From assembly GCF_024764775.1 (NCBI RefSeq), contig NZ_JALIGC010000040.1, positions 186,001 through 250,000 on the forward strand: 64,000 bases of DNA. The letters are read 5' to 3'. The notes below the pieces were generated by a model, which worked only from the letters and a program-made list of their open reading frames with translations, made no database searches and was not told the origin of the DNA. Shown one piece after another: positions 30,699-39,132 of this stretch; the first letter of the stretch is position 1; each line of letters opens with the position of its first letter. Origin of the DNA: Scandinavium manionii (GTDB taxonomy: Bacteria; Pseudomonadota; Gammaproteobacteria; Enterobacterales; Enterobacteriaceae). The translations under genes and the position numbers were made by a program.

Positions 30699-32294
30699 TT
30701 AGTCGTCGATACCTTTGCTGCGCAGGTAATCTTCATAGTTACCGCTGAAATCAATCACGCGCTCTGGCGTAATTTCGATAACGCGGGTTGCCAGTGAAGA
30801 GACAAACTCACGGTCATGGGAAACGAAAATCAGGGTGCCCTGATACATTTCCAGCGCCATGTTCAGCGATTCAATGGATTCCATATCCAGGTGGTTGGTG
30901 GGTTCATCCATTACCAGAATGTTTGGTTTTTCCATCATCAGCTTACCGAACAGCATACGACCCTTCTCACCACCGGAGAGCACTTTCGCCGGTTTTTTGA
31001 TGTCGTCCTGGCTGAACAGCAAACGGCCGAGGAAGCTGCGTACAACCTGCTCGTCGTCGCCTTCCTGCTTCCACTGGCTCATCCAGTCGAACACGCTGAG
31101 ATCGTTTTCGAATTCGTATTCGTGGTCCTGGGCGTAATAACCAATTTTGGCATTTTCAGACCACTTCACGGTACCGCTGTCCGGTGTTAAATCACCAACC
31201 AGGGTTTTCAGCAGGGTAGATTTACCCACGCCGTTGGTCCCGAGGATAGCCAGCTTCTCGCCCACTTCCATCAGCAGTTTGACGTTTTTGAACAGCGGGC
31301 CGTTATCGAAGCCTTTGGTCAGGTTTTCCACTTCCAGTGCGTTACGGAACAGTTTCTTGTCCTGCTCGAAGCGCATGAATGGGTTCTGACGGCTGGAGGC
31401 TTTCACTTCGTCCAGCTTGATTTTATCAATCTGACGAGCGCGAGACGTTGCCTGACGCGATTTGGAGGCGTTAGCACTGAAGCGGCTGACGAAAGATTGC
31501 AGGTCAGCAATCTGTGCCTTTTTCTTGGCGTTGTCAGACAACAGACGCTCACGCGCCTGGGTGGCCGCAGTCATGTACTCATCGTAGTTGCCCGAGTAAA
31601 CGCGCAGCTCGCCGTAGTCCAGATCCGCCATGTGCGTACAAACCATGTTCAGGAAGTGACGGTCGTGCGAGATGATGATCATGGTGCTGTTGCGCTCGTT
31701 GAGCACGCTTTCCAGCCAGCGAATGGTGTCGATGTCCAGGTTGTTCGTCGGTTCATCGAGCAGCAGAATGTCTGGGTTTGCAAACAGCGCCTGGGCCAGT
31801 AACACACGCAGCTTCCAGCCTGGCGCGACTTCACTCATCGGACCGTAATGCTGTTCCAGTGGAATGCCAACACCGAGAAGCAGTTCACCGGCGCGGGACT
31901 CCGCGGTGTAACCGTCCATTTCGCCGTAGGTGACTTCGAGGTCAGCCACTTTATAACCGTCTTCTTCGGTCATTTCAGCGAGGCCGTAAATACGATCGCG
32001 TTCCTGCTTCACTTCCCACAGCTCGGCGTGACCCATAATAACGGTATCAAGCACGGTGAACTCTTCGAAGGCGAACTGATCCTGACGCAGCTTACCGATG
32101 CGTTCGTTTGGATCGAGAGAAACGTTGCCGAGGGTCGGATCTAAGTCGCCCCCCAAAATTTTCATGAAGGTGGATTTACCGCTTCCGTTAGCGCCAATCA
32201 GGCCGTAACGGTTGCCGCCGCCAAATTTGACGGAGATGTTTTCAAATAGCGGCTTACTGCCGAACTGCATGGTGACGTTGCTGGTAACTAACAC
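30699..32294 (-). CDS. ybiT: ABC-F family ATPase YbiT
   Basis: Soluble ABC-F protein of 531 residues with two ATPase domains and no membrane part, related to ribosome-associated EttA/Uup-type translation factors. Domain 1 has Walker A GANGSGKST and LLLDEPTNNLD; domain 2 has GTNGVGKST, signature LSGGEKGRM and LVMDEPTNHLD. Between them lies the helical interdomain linker (KKKAQIADLQSFVSRFSANASK) that in relatives reaches toward the P-site tRNA. The start is GTG 32294 (MLVTSNVTMQFG), in line with E. coli. The gene is divergent from ldtB. Confidence 0.96.
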   Translation of the reverse strand: MLVTSNVTMQFGSKPLFENISVKFGGGNRYGLIGANGSGKSTFMKILGGDLDPTLGNVSLDPNERIGKLRQDQFAFEEFTVLDTVIMGHAELWEVKQERDRIYGLAEMTEEDGYKVADLEVTYGEMDGYTAESRAGELLLGVGIPLEQHYGPMSEVAPGWKLRVLLAQALFANPDILLLDEPTNNLDIDTIRWLESVLNERNSTMIIISHDRHFLNMVCTHMADLDYGELRVYSGNYDEYMTAATQARERLLSDNAKKKAQIADLQSFVSRFSANASKSRQATSRARQIDKIKLDEVKASSRQNPFMRFEQDKKLFRNALEVENLTKGFDNGPLFKNVKLLMEVGEKLAILGTNGVGKSTLLKTLVGDLTPDSGTVKWSENAKIGYYAQDHEYEFENDLSVFDWMSQWKQEGDDEQVVRSFLGRLLFSQDDIKKPAKVLSGGEKGRMLFGKLMMEKPNILVMDEPTNHLDMESIESLNMALEMYQGTLIFVSHDREFVSSLATRVIEITPERVIDFSGNYEDYLRSKGIDD

Positions 32295-32407
32295 GGGCGT
32301 ATCCTAAAAGATGTGACTAACGGCCTATTTTGCCACAATTGGGAATAAAAATCGCCTTGCACGTGCAGACACTAAACTGTCAGCATTAAGCCAGAGGGTG
32401 AAAAAAA

Positions 32408-32423
32408 TGTGATTTCGTCCACA
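32408..32423. promoter_or_regulatory. CRP-like site between ybiT and ldtB
   Basis: TGTGATTTCGTCCACA fits TGTGA-N6-TCACA with one mismatch. It lies about 30 bases before a TATAAT box at 32453-32458 that would serve ldtB. Confidence 0.4.
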
Positions 32424-32522
32424 TCTGATTTCCCTGCGGCGTGGAATGCACATATAATGCGCTCCCATTAAGGGTTCCATTTCTCTAACAACAGCCTGCG
32501 TGGCACCGATACTTCGTATAAA

Positions 32523-33443
32523 ATGAAAATGAAAATATCTACGCTTTTCGCGGCAGCTCTTGCCGTTATGGGCTTTTGCAATACTGCATCTGCTGTGACC
32601 TATCCTCTGCCAACCGACGGTAGCCGTCTGATTGGTCAGAACCAGGTCATCACAATCCCTGATGAGAACAAGCAGCCGCTCGAGTATTTCGCTGCGCAGT
32701 ATCAGATGGGTCTGTCCAACATGACCGAAGCCAACCCGGGTATTGACGTGTATCTGCCGAAAGGCGGTAGCGTGTTGAATATTCCGCAGCAGCTGATCCT
32801 GCCAGATACCCCGCATGAAGGTATCGTTATCAACAGTGCGGAAATGCGTCTGTATTACTACCCAGCGGGTACAAATACCGTGATCGTTCTGCCAATCGGT
32901 ATCGGTCAGTTGGGTAAAGATACGCCGATCAATTGGGTCACTAAAGTTGAACGTAAGAAAGCGGGCCCAACCTGGACGCCGACTGCAAAAATGCATGCTG
33001 AATACGCTGAAGCCGGTAACCCGCTGCCAGCCGTTGTGCCTGCGGGCCCGGACAACCCTATGGGTCTGTACGCGCTGTATATCGGCCGTCTGTATGCTAT
33101 TCACGGGACCAACGCCAACTTCGGTATCGGCCTGCGCGTGAGCCACGGCTGTGTGCGTCTGCGTAACGACGACATCAAATTCCTGTTCCAGAACGTGCCA
33201 GTCGGTACGCGCGTACAGTTTATTGATGAGCCGGTTAAAGCAACCACTGAGCCAGACGGTAGCCGCTACATTGAAGTTCACAACCCGCTATCTACCACCG
33301 ATGCACAGTTTACTGGTGGTGAAGTGGTGCCAATTACGCTGAACAAATCGGTTCAGACGGTAACGGGTCAGGCAGATGTGGATACCAATGTGGTAGACCA
33401 GGCCGTACAGGATCGTTCCGGGATGCCAGTTCGTCTGAACTGA
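32523..33443 (+). CDS. ldtB: L,D-transpeptidase LdtB (Braun lipoprotein attachment)
   Basis: Periplasmic L,D-transpeptidase (YbiS) of 306 residues that joins Braun lipoprotein to meso-diaminopimelate of peptidoglycan. The signal peptide ends NTASA/VTYP. A LysM-like N-terminal region follows (YFAAQYQMGLSNMTEANPG), then the YkuD catalytic domain with IHGTNANFGIGLRVSHGCVRLR; Cys210 is the nucleophile. The C-terminal extension is as in E. coli. TATAAT at 32453 and a CRP-like box lie upstream. A perfect terminator follows the stop. Confidence 0.96.
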   Translation: MKMKISTLFAAALAVMGFCNTASAVTYPLPTDGSRLIGQNQVITIPDENKQPLEYFAAQYQMGLSNMTEANPGIDVYLPKGGSVLNIPQQLILPDTPHEGIVINSAEMRLYYYPAGTNTVIVLPIGIGQLGKDTPINWVTKVERKKAGPTWTPTAKMHAEYAEAGNPLPAVVPAGPDNPMGLYALYIGRLYAIHGTNANFGIGLRVSHGCVRLRNDDIKFLFQNVPVGTRVQFIDEPVKATTEPDGSRYIEVHNPLSTTDAQFTGGEVVPITLNKSVQTVTGQADVDTNVVDQAVQDRSGMPVRLN

Positions 33444-33461
33444 TAACCGGATAAAGAGCAC

Positions 33462-33493
33462 AAAAAAGGCGGATTGAAAAATCCGCCTTTTTT
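33462..33493. terminator. bidirectional terminator between ldtB and the GntR-type gene
   Basis: AAAAAAGGCGGATT and AATCCGCCTTTTTT form a 14-bp stem with a GAAA loop; A-run and T-run flank it, so it can stop transcription from both sides. Confidence 0.9.
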
Positions 33494-33510
33494 TATGGCT
33501 GCTGCTTTGA

Positions 33511-34224
33511 TTAACCGTTATTCACAATCACAATCCCACCGTGATCGTAGCGATAATGACAATGGGCATACTCCAGCGGCGTGCCGTCCTCCAGATAAAT
33601 CACCTGCTCGACTTCCAGCACCGGGTCACCCGCTTCGCAGATTAAATGCTGCTGCTCCAGTTCGCCCGGTTTGATGGCGCGCACCACGCGATACGACCCC
33701 ATAATCTTTAGCCCCAGAGTTTCGACATACTGAAACACCGAGCTTTCCAGATGGCCTTTATTCAGACCGGGTACCAGGTTCACTGGCATAACCGTCGCAT
33801 CCAGTGACATCGGTTCGTTGTTCAGCAGACGCAAACGGACAAAATCGTAGACCGGCGCATCGGCGTTAATCAGCAGCGACGATTGCTCTTTTTCGGTGGG
33901 AAAACGCAGGTCGAACCGCACTACCTGGCTACTGACCGTGCCCAGATGCTCCCAGGTTTTGGTCGCACCAAAATAGTCGGTACCGGGCAAATCCCACTGT
34001 GAAAGCTGGAGGAAATTCTTGCGCACAAAAGTGCCCTGTCCCTGACGCGTGTAAATCAGCCCTTCGACGATCAGCTGGCGAATCGCCTGCTGGATAGTCA
34101 TGCGGCTGGTTTGAAATTCAGCCGCAAGTGCAAATTGATCGGGTAACGGTGAGCTGGCGGGATAGCGCTGGCTGATAATCCGCTTCTTAATTTCCCGCGC
34201 GATAGTAAGATATTTCGCCGCCAT
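33511..34224 (-). CDS. GntR/HutC-family regulator of the beta-glucoside operon
   Basis: Regulator of 237 residues. Residues 1-70 form the GntR winged helix (YLTIAREIKKRIISQRYPASSPLPDQFALA, with TSRMTIQQAIRQLIVEGLIYTRQGQGTFV). The remainder is a UTRA ligand-binding domain with DFVRLRLLNNEPM and PLEYAHCHYRYDHGGIVI, typical of HutC-type repressors that sense a phosphosugar. It is the last gene after EIIC and the glucosidase, 2 bases beyond the EIIC stop. The two ATGACTAGTCAT palindromes upstream of the operon are its likely operators, so autoregulation is expected. Confidence 0.9.
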   Translation of the reverse strand: MAAKYLTIAREIKKRIISQRYPASSPLPDQFALAAEFQTSRMTIQQAIRQLIVEGLIYTRQGQGTFVRKNFLQLSQWDLPGTDYFGATKTWEHLGTVSSQVVRFDLRFPTEKEQSSLLINADAPVYDFVRLRLLNNEPMSLDATVMPVNLVPGLNKGHLESSVFQYVETLGLKIMGSYRVVRAIKPGELEQQHLICEAGDPVLEVEQVIYLEDGTPLEYAHCHYRYDHGGIVIVNNG

Positions 34225-34226
34225 TG

Positions 34227-35555
34227 TTACGCATCCTGGTCATTTATCCCATTGTTTCTTAAGGCCACTCGCTCTGAAATTTTGAGGAAAGGCAGGTAGA
34301 AGAATACACCAAAGACAATGATTATCAACTGGACCACGACCGCCCTCCAGTCCCCTGCCGTCGCCAGCCAGGCGCTGAGCACCGGCGGTGTTGTCCAGGG
34401 GATCATCACCACGCAGCGCGACATTAATCCGAGCGTGGTACAGACCCAGGCGAAGAAAATACCGATGGCGGGCAGCAGTACAAACGGGATCATCAGCGGC
34501 ACGTTGAACACAATCGGTAGTCCGAAAATTACCGGCTCGTTGATGTTAAATAGGCCCGGCGTTATCGCCAGCCGTGCCACCTGCTTCGACGCTTTCTGAC
34601 GCGAGAACAGGAAGATGGCAATCAGCAGCGAAATGGTGCTGCCGGTTCCGCCCACCATGCCGAAGGTCGGCACGAAAATGTTGTTGATGATATGCGGAAT
34701 CGGCTGCCCTGCGGCGTAGGCCAGCATGTTCTCGTTGGTGTTAATCAGCAAGAACGGCTCCAGTACCACGCTGTTCACCACCGACTGGTGAATACCCAGC
34801 GTGAACAGGAAGTTGCCAAAACTGTAGATAAAAAGAGTGCCCGGCAGGCTGGTGTTGATCAACCGCAGCGGCTGCTGGATCAGCGTCGTTATCAGATGTA
34901 TCAGGTCGGTGTGCAGCCAATTACTCAGCAGTGCTGCGAATACCGCAAACAGCGAAAGCGTGATAATTGTCGGCAGCAGCGATGAAAACGACTGGCTTAC
35001 CGCAGGCGGCACGTTATCACCGAGATTGATTTCCAGCCGTTTAAACTGCGCAATGCGGATAAATATCTCCGTCGACAGCAAGCCAATAATCACCCCGGCG
35101 AAGATCCCGGTGGAACCGATGTTGGCGAAGGTCAAAATCGATGTCAGGCTCACCGCCACTTTGCCGCCAACCGGCACCATATCGACCTGCATCGGCATCA
35201 TAATAATGAAACTGCACAGCGCAATGACGACGGCCGAAACCGGGTTACCAAAGTTTTTGTTACGCGCCAGCGACCACGCAATCATTGGCGCGATAAGCAG
35301 CGCGGCAATGTTGAGCGTACCGTTGATAATCGCCTCCCCCCAGACCTTAAAACGCACTAACGTTTCGCCTTCAAAAATCCACGGGAACACCACGTTGTTC
35401 ACCAGCACAGCAAGCCCTGCCAGAATAAATATTGGCATGACACCGGCAAACGCGTCGCGCAACGAGCGCAGGTGAACCTGGTTCGCGATGCGCGCCGAAA
35501 ACTCCACGAAGCGATCGGTAAAAGACTGCATATTGGATGTAACGTTATCAGACAT
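34227..35555 (-). CDS. PTS EIIC component, cellobiose/lactose family
   Basis: Membrane permease subunit of 442 residues in the CelB/ChbC family. I use ATG 35555 (MSDNVTSNMQSF), which follows AGGTCTCTGCAA; a GTG seven codons upstream is less likely. About ten membrane helices are visible; the substrate-site block is ITPGLFNINEPVIFGLPIVFNVPLMIPF, the conserved NEP motif of this family. The operon has no EIIA or EIIB, so phosphoryl transfer must come from subunits encoded elsewhere, such as the chb system. It lies between the glucosidase and the regulator. Confidence 0.92.
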   Translation of the reverse strand: MSDNVTSNMQSFTDRFVEFSARIANQVHLRSLRDAFAGVMPIFILAGLAVLVNNVVFPWIFEGETLVRFKVWGEAIINGTLNIAALLIAPMIAWSLARNKNFGNPVSAVVIALCSFIIMMPMQVDMVPVGGKVAVSLTSILTFANIGSTGIFAGVIIGLLSTEIFIRIAQFKRLEINLGDNVPPAVSQSFSSLLPTIITLSLFAVFAALLSNWLHTDLIHLITTLIQQPLRLINTSLPGTLFIYSFGNFLFTLGIHQSVVNSVVLEPFLLINTNENMLAYAAGQPIPHIINNIFVPTFGMVGGTGSTISLLIAIFLFSRQKASKQVARLAITPGLFNINEPVIFGLPIVFNVPLMIPFVLLPAIGIFFAWVCTTLGLMSRCVVMIPWTTPPVLSAWLATAGDWRAVVVQLIIIVFGVFFYLPFLKISERVALRNNGINDQDA

Positions 35556-35634
35556 TTGCAGAGACCTTTTCTTCACTCACTCGTATCCCCGCCAACGTTC
35601 ACGCTGACGGGGAGAAACCCGGCTGGCCCAGAGA

Positions 35635-37008
35635 TTACATCTCGTCGCCGTTGCTGCGGATCGCCTGTTTCAACCATGCATAGCTTTTCTTCGGCACACG
35701 TTTTAAGTCTTTCAGATCGTGGTTATCGCGGTTGACGTACACCACGCCATAGCGCTTACGCATGTCGCCCTGCGAGCTGAGAATGTCGATTAGCCCCCAG
35801 CCGAGATAGCCAATCACCTCTGCACCATCCTCTAAGATTGCCTCTTTCATGGCGTTGATGTGGTCCCGGTGATAAGCGATGCGGTAGTCATCGGCGACAG
35901 GATTCTCGCCATCCCAGGATTCGATGACGCCAATGCCGTTTTCAATCGGGAACACTGGCATCCGCCAGTCGTTGTAATAACGGGTGATGATGCTGCGGAA
36001 GCCAAGCGGGTCGATTTGCCAGTTCCATTCGGTGGCTTTCAGATACGGGTTATTTTTATCGCCGTATTTCAGGTAATAGTTAACGTCGGTGCCTTCCGGA
36101 ATCGGATCAGTATCCAGCGTGCGGCTGGCATAATAGCTGAACGCCATGTAGTCGTTTTTGTTGCGGGCAATCAGCGCTAAATCCTCTTCGCGATAGATAT
36201 CATCGAAGCCTTCACGCTTCACCACCGCCATCACTTCCGGGCTGTAGCCTTCACCTGCATACACGCGCAGCAGGTTCTGGTTGAGGAATTCGTCATACTG
36301 CTGCGCACAGAAAATATCGCGCGGTTTGCAGGTCGCCGGGTAGATAAGCTGGTGTGCCAGCATGCCGCCCATCAGTTTACCGGGCTTGGTTTCGTGCAGA
36401 TACTGCGTCAGCTGCACATGTGCCACCATGGTGTGATGCTGAATTTCGTACAGCTCGCGTAGGGTTTCTTCTCCGCGCAGATACCCTGAAATGCGGAACG
36501 CGATCGGCATGTGGAAAATGTTCTGCTCGTTGAAGGTCAGCCAGTACTTCACCTTGTCGCCGTAGCAGTCGATCATCTTTTGCCCGTAACGCACGAATGC
36601 ATCCATTACCCGGCGGTCGTTAAAACCGTTGTACTCTTCGGCCAGCGCCAGCGGCATGTCGAAGTGATAGAGGCAAATCATTGGCTCGATGCCGCGAGCA
36701 ATCAGGCCGTCGATGAAACGGTGATAAAACGCGATCCCTTCTTCGTTAAACGCGCCGTCACCGGTTGGGCATACGCGACTCCAGGCAATCTGGAAACGGT
36801 AGCAGTTCATGCCCAAATCCTGCATTAAATCAAAATCTTCTTCGAAGCGATGATACGAGTCAGTAGCCACTTTCCAGTCGGATGCAAACTCGCTCGGCTC
36901 ACGAATGTCATACACCGATTTACCTTTACCGCCCTCGTTCCATGCCCCTTCGGTCTGCATGCTGGAAACCGAGTTACCCCACAAAAAATCCTTCGGTAGT
37001 TTCTTCAT
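35635..37008 (-). CDS. 6-phospho-beta-glucosidase, GH1
   Basis: GH1 enzyme of 457 residues that cleaves phosphorylated beta-glucosides delivered by the PTS. The N-terminal signature is FLWGNSVSSMQTEGAWNEGGKG. The acid/base is Glu161 in TFNEQN and the nucleophile is Glu356 in PIENGIG. The C-terminal GYLGWGLIDILSS region fits the 6-phospho subgroup, with KRYGVVYVNRD as part of the phosphate pocket. It is the first gene of the operon, close to the tandem palindromes. The next gene, EIIC, starts 79 bases after its stop. Confidence 0.93.
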   Translation of the reverse strand: MKKLPKDFLWGNSVSSMQTEGAWNEGGKGKSVYDIREPSEFASDWKVATDSYHRFEEDFDLMQDLGMNCYRFQIAWSRVCPTGDGAFNEEGIAFYHRFIDGLIARGIEPMICLYHFDMPLALAEEYNGFNDRRVMDAFVRYGQKMIDCYGDKVKYWLTFNEQNIFHMPIAFRISGYLRGEETLRELYEIQHHTMVAHVQLTQYLHETKPGKLMGGMLAHQLIYPATCKPRDIFCAQQYDEFLNQNLLRVYAGEGYSPEVMAVVKREGFDDIYREEDLALIARNKNDYMAFSYYASRTLDTDPIPEGTDVNYYLKYGDKNNPYLKATEWNWQIDPLGFRSIITRYYNDWRMPVFPIENGIGVIESWDGENPVADDYRIAYHRDHINAMKEAILEDGAEVIGYLGWGLIDILSSQGDMRKRYGVVYVNRDNHDLKDLKRVPKKSYAWLKQAIRSNGDEM

Positions 37009-37025
37009 TGTCGCTCCCCGCCTAT

Positions 37026-37058
37026 ATGACTAGTCATTTAAATTTCATGACTAGTCAT
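37026..37058. promoter_or_regulatory. tandem palindromic operators of the beta-glucoside operon
   Basis: Two identical 12-bp palindromes ATGACTAGTCAT stand at 37026-37037 and 37047-37058. Their centres are 21 bp apart, about two helical turns. Flanking CTATAT and ATATAG extend the symmetry of the whole block. They lie 18-50 bases before the glucosidase start and fit a dimeric GntR-type repressor. Confidence 0.8.
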
Positions 37059-37390
37059 ATAGAACTAAATGACAAATCAGGCAAAAGGCTTGTGTTGTTT
37101 TTGTGAGCAGATTCGAAAAGATAGTATTGCCACCATGGCGCTATTGCCTGTTTATCAATACTTCCTCAACGAACTGATATTTGTAGGCGGCGTGAATCGA
37201 TCTCAGGCTCTACGCTTGCTTCATTGCGAAGAAAACAAAAAATTACAAATAACTCACAGTATTTTTACACAACTGTACTTCACTTCAATAGAGGTACTGG
37301 CCTCATAGCTCGCTTGAGCGTCCAGGATTTTGACAACCACCGCACGACGACCACCAACCACTGTTCAACAATAAGCAGAGGAACTATCAG
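37059..37390. other. intergenic region, beta-glucoside operon / sulfatase
   Basis: With the operator block, this gap is 382 bases long. It must contain the divergent promoters of the glucosidase and sulfatase genes. A 79-codon open frame at 37069-37308 has no ribosome site and no recognisable content, and I do not accept it. Confidence 0.5.
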
Positions 37391-39079
37391 ATGAGAAAAA
37401 GCTGGAAAGGTGTTGGCGTCCTGGCGTTTGCCGCCGGTTCGCTAATCCGCACCGGAGGTGCGGTGGCAGAAGACCCAACGAATACGCCTGCTCCGCCCCC
37501 CGATAATAAGAAACCCAATATCATCCTGATTGTTTCGGATGATACGGGCTACGGCGATTTGGGAGTATATGGCGGTGGCCCAGGCCGCGGCATGCCAACG
37601 CCGAATCTCGATCGCATGGCGGATGAAGGGATGACCTTCTTCGATTTCTACGGTCAGCCTAGCTGTACACCGGGCAGGGCCGCCATGCAGACCGGACGCA
37701 TTCCGAACCGTAGCGGGATGACGACCGTGGCCTTCCAGGGCCAAGGTGGCGGCCTGCCGAAAGAGGAGTGGACGCTGGCCTCGGTGCTGAAAACCGGGGG
37801 CTATAAAACCTTCTTCACGGGCAAATGGCACTTGGGTGAATCCGATTACGCCCTGCCAAATGCGCAGGGTTATGACGATATGCGCTACGTCGGGCTCTAT
37901 CACCTGAACGCCTATACCTACGCCGATCCGAAGTGGTTCCCGGATATGGATCCGAAACTACGTGAGATGTTTGCGCGTGTTACCCGCGGTGCCCTGTCGG
38001 GTAAAGCCGGCGAAGCGCCACATGAAGATTTCAAAATCAACGGCCAGTATGTCAACACTCCGGTTATCGACGGTAAAGAAGGGGTGGTCGGTATTCCGTT
38101 CTTTGACCGCTATGTGGAAAAAGCGGCACTCGACTACCTGGATGCCAACAGCAAATCCAGTGAACCGTTCTTCATGAGCATTAACTTCATGAAAAACCAC
38201 CAGCCAAACATGCCGGATCCTGACTACATCGGCAAATCAATGTCGAAGAGTAAGTACGCCGATTCGATGGTCGAAATGGATGCCCGCGTCGGGCATATCA
38301 TGGATAAAATTCGTGAACTGGGTCTCGACAAAAACACCCTCGTGGTCTGGACCACCGATAACGGCGCCTGGCAGGATGTTTATCCTGATGCCGGTTATAC
38401 CCCGTTCCGTGGTACCAAGGGAACCGATCGGGAAGGCGGTAGTCGCGTGCCCGCCATCGCCTGGTGGCCGGGTAAAATCAAAGATCACAGCCGCAACTAT
38501 GACATCGTCGGCGGCCTGGATTTGATGGCAACGTTCGCCTCTCTGGCAGACATCAAATTGCCGACTGAGGATCGCGCCGGCAAACCGATGATTTTCGACA
38601 GCTATGACATCTCGCCAGTGCTGTTCGGGACCGGGAAAGATCCGCGCAATAGCTGGTTCTACTTTACCGAAGATGAACTCACCCCTGGGGCCGTTCGCGT
38701 TGGCAACTATAAGGCTGAGTTCAACCTCCGTGGAGACGATGGCGTGAAAACAGGCGGTCTGGCGGTTGATTCTAACCTCGGCTGGAAAGGACCATCGTCC
38801 TACGTTGCCACCGTGCCACAGATCTTTGACCTCTGGCAGGATCCGCAAGAACGCTACGATATCTTTATGAACAACTACACCGAGCATACCTGGACGCTGG
38901 TGACCTTTAATGAGGCGATCAAGAACCTGATGCAGACCTACGTTAAATATCCACCGCGTAAAAACCAGAGTGAGGGCTATTCCGGCCCGATTACCCTGAG
39001 CCAGTATGAGCGCGTACAGGGCGTACGCGAGCAACTGGAAAAACAGGGCTTCCAGATAGCCTTGCCGAGCGGCAACTGA
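37391..39079 (+). CDS. periplasmic arylsulfatase, Cys-type
   Basis: Type I sulfatase of 562 residues. A signal-peptide-like N-terminus (VGVLAFAAGSLIRTGGAVA) suggests export. The formylglycine motif is C92-T-P-G-R96 in GQPSCTPGRAAMQTGR; metal ligands include Asp50/Asp51 in IVSDDTGYGD and the WTTDNGAW block. GKWHLGE holds the conserved Lys/His pair. Cys92 must be oxidised to formylglycine, and the maturase gene follows directly. The length and the C-terminal DLWQDPQERYDIFMNNYTEHTW are of the arylsulfatase A/AslA-like class. The substrate is unknown. Confidence 0.93.
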   Translation: MRKSWKGVGVLAFAAGSLIRTGGAVAEDPTNTPAPPPDNKKPNIILIVSDDTGYGDLGVYGGGPGRGMPTPNLDRMADEGMTFFDFYGQPSCTPGRAAMQTGRIPNRSGMTTVAFQGQGGGLPKEEWTLASVLKTGGYKTFFTGKWHLGESDYALPNAQGYDDMRYVGLYHLNAYTYADPKWFPDMDPKLREMFARVTRGALSGKAGEAPHEDFKINGQYVNTPVIDGKEGVVGIPFFDRYVEKAALDYLDANSKSSEPFFMSINFMKNHQPNMPDPDYIGKSMSKSKYADSMVEMDARVGHIMDKIRELGLDKNTLVVWTTDNGAWQDVYPDAGYTPFRGTKGTDREGGSRVPAIAWWPGKIKDHSRNYDIVGGLDLMATFASLADIKLPTEDRAGKPMIFDSYDISPVLFGTGKDPRNSWFYFTEDELTPGAVRVGNYKAEFNLRGDDGVKTGGLAVDSNLGWKGPSSYVATVPQIFDLWQDPQERYDIFMNNYTEHTWTLVTFNEAIKNLMQTYVKYPPRKNQSEGYSGPITLSQYERVQGVREQLEKQGFQIALPSGN

Positions 39080-39087
39080 TGGCATCA

Positions 39088-39108
39088 CCGGCCTCGTTTC
39101 GGGGCCGG
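39088..39108 (+). terminator. intercistronic hairpin, sulfatase / maturase
   Basis: CCGGCCTCG and CGGGGCCGG can form a 9-bp stem with a TTT loop, 8 bases after the sulfatase stop, followed by ATTTCTCATTTTT. It may lower maturase expression relative to sulfatase. Confidence 0.55.
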
Positions 39109-39132
39109 ATTTCTCATTTTTAAGGCCAGACT

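Noticed and set aside
32325..33281. 318-codon minus-strand frame opposite ldtB
   Set aside because: Antisense shadow of ldtB with composition typical of complementary codons; no start signals.
37069..37308. 79-codon frame between the glucosidase and sulfatase genes
   Set aside because: Begins within the operator region, lacks a ribosome site, and resembles no protein.
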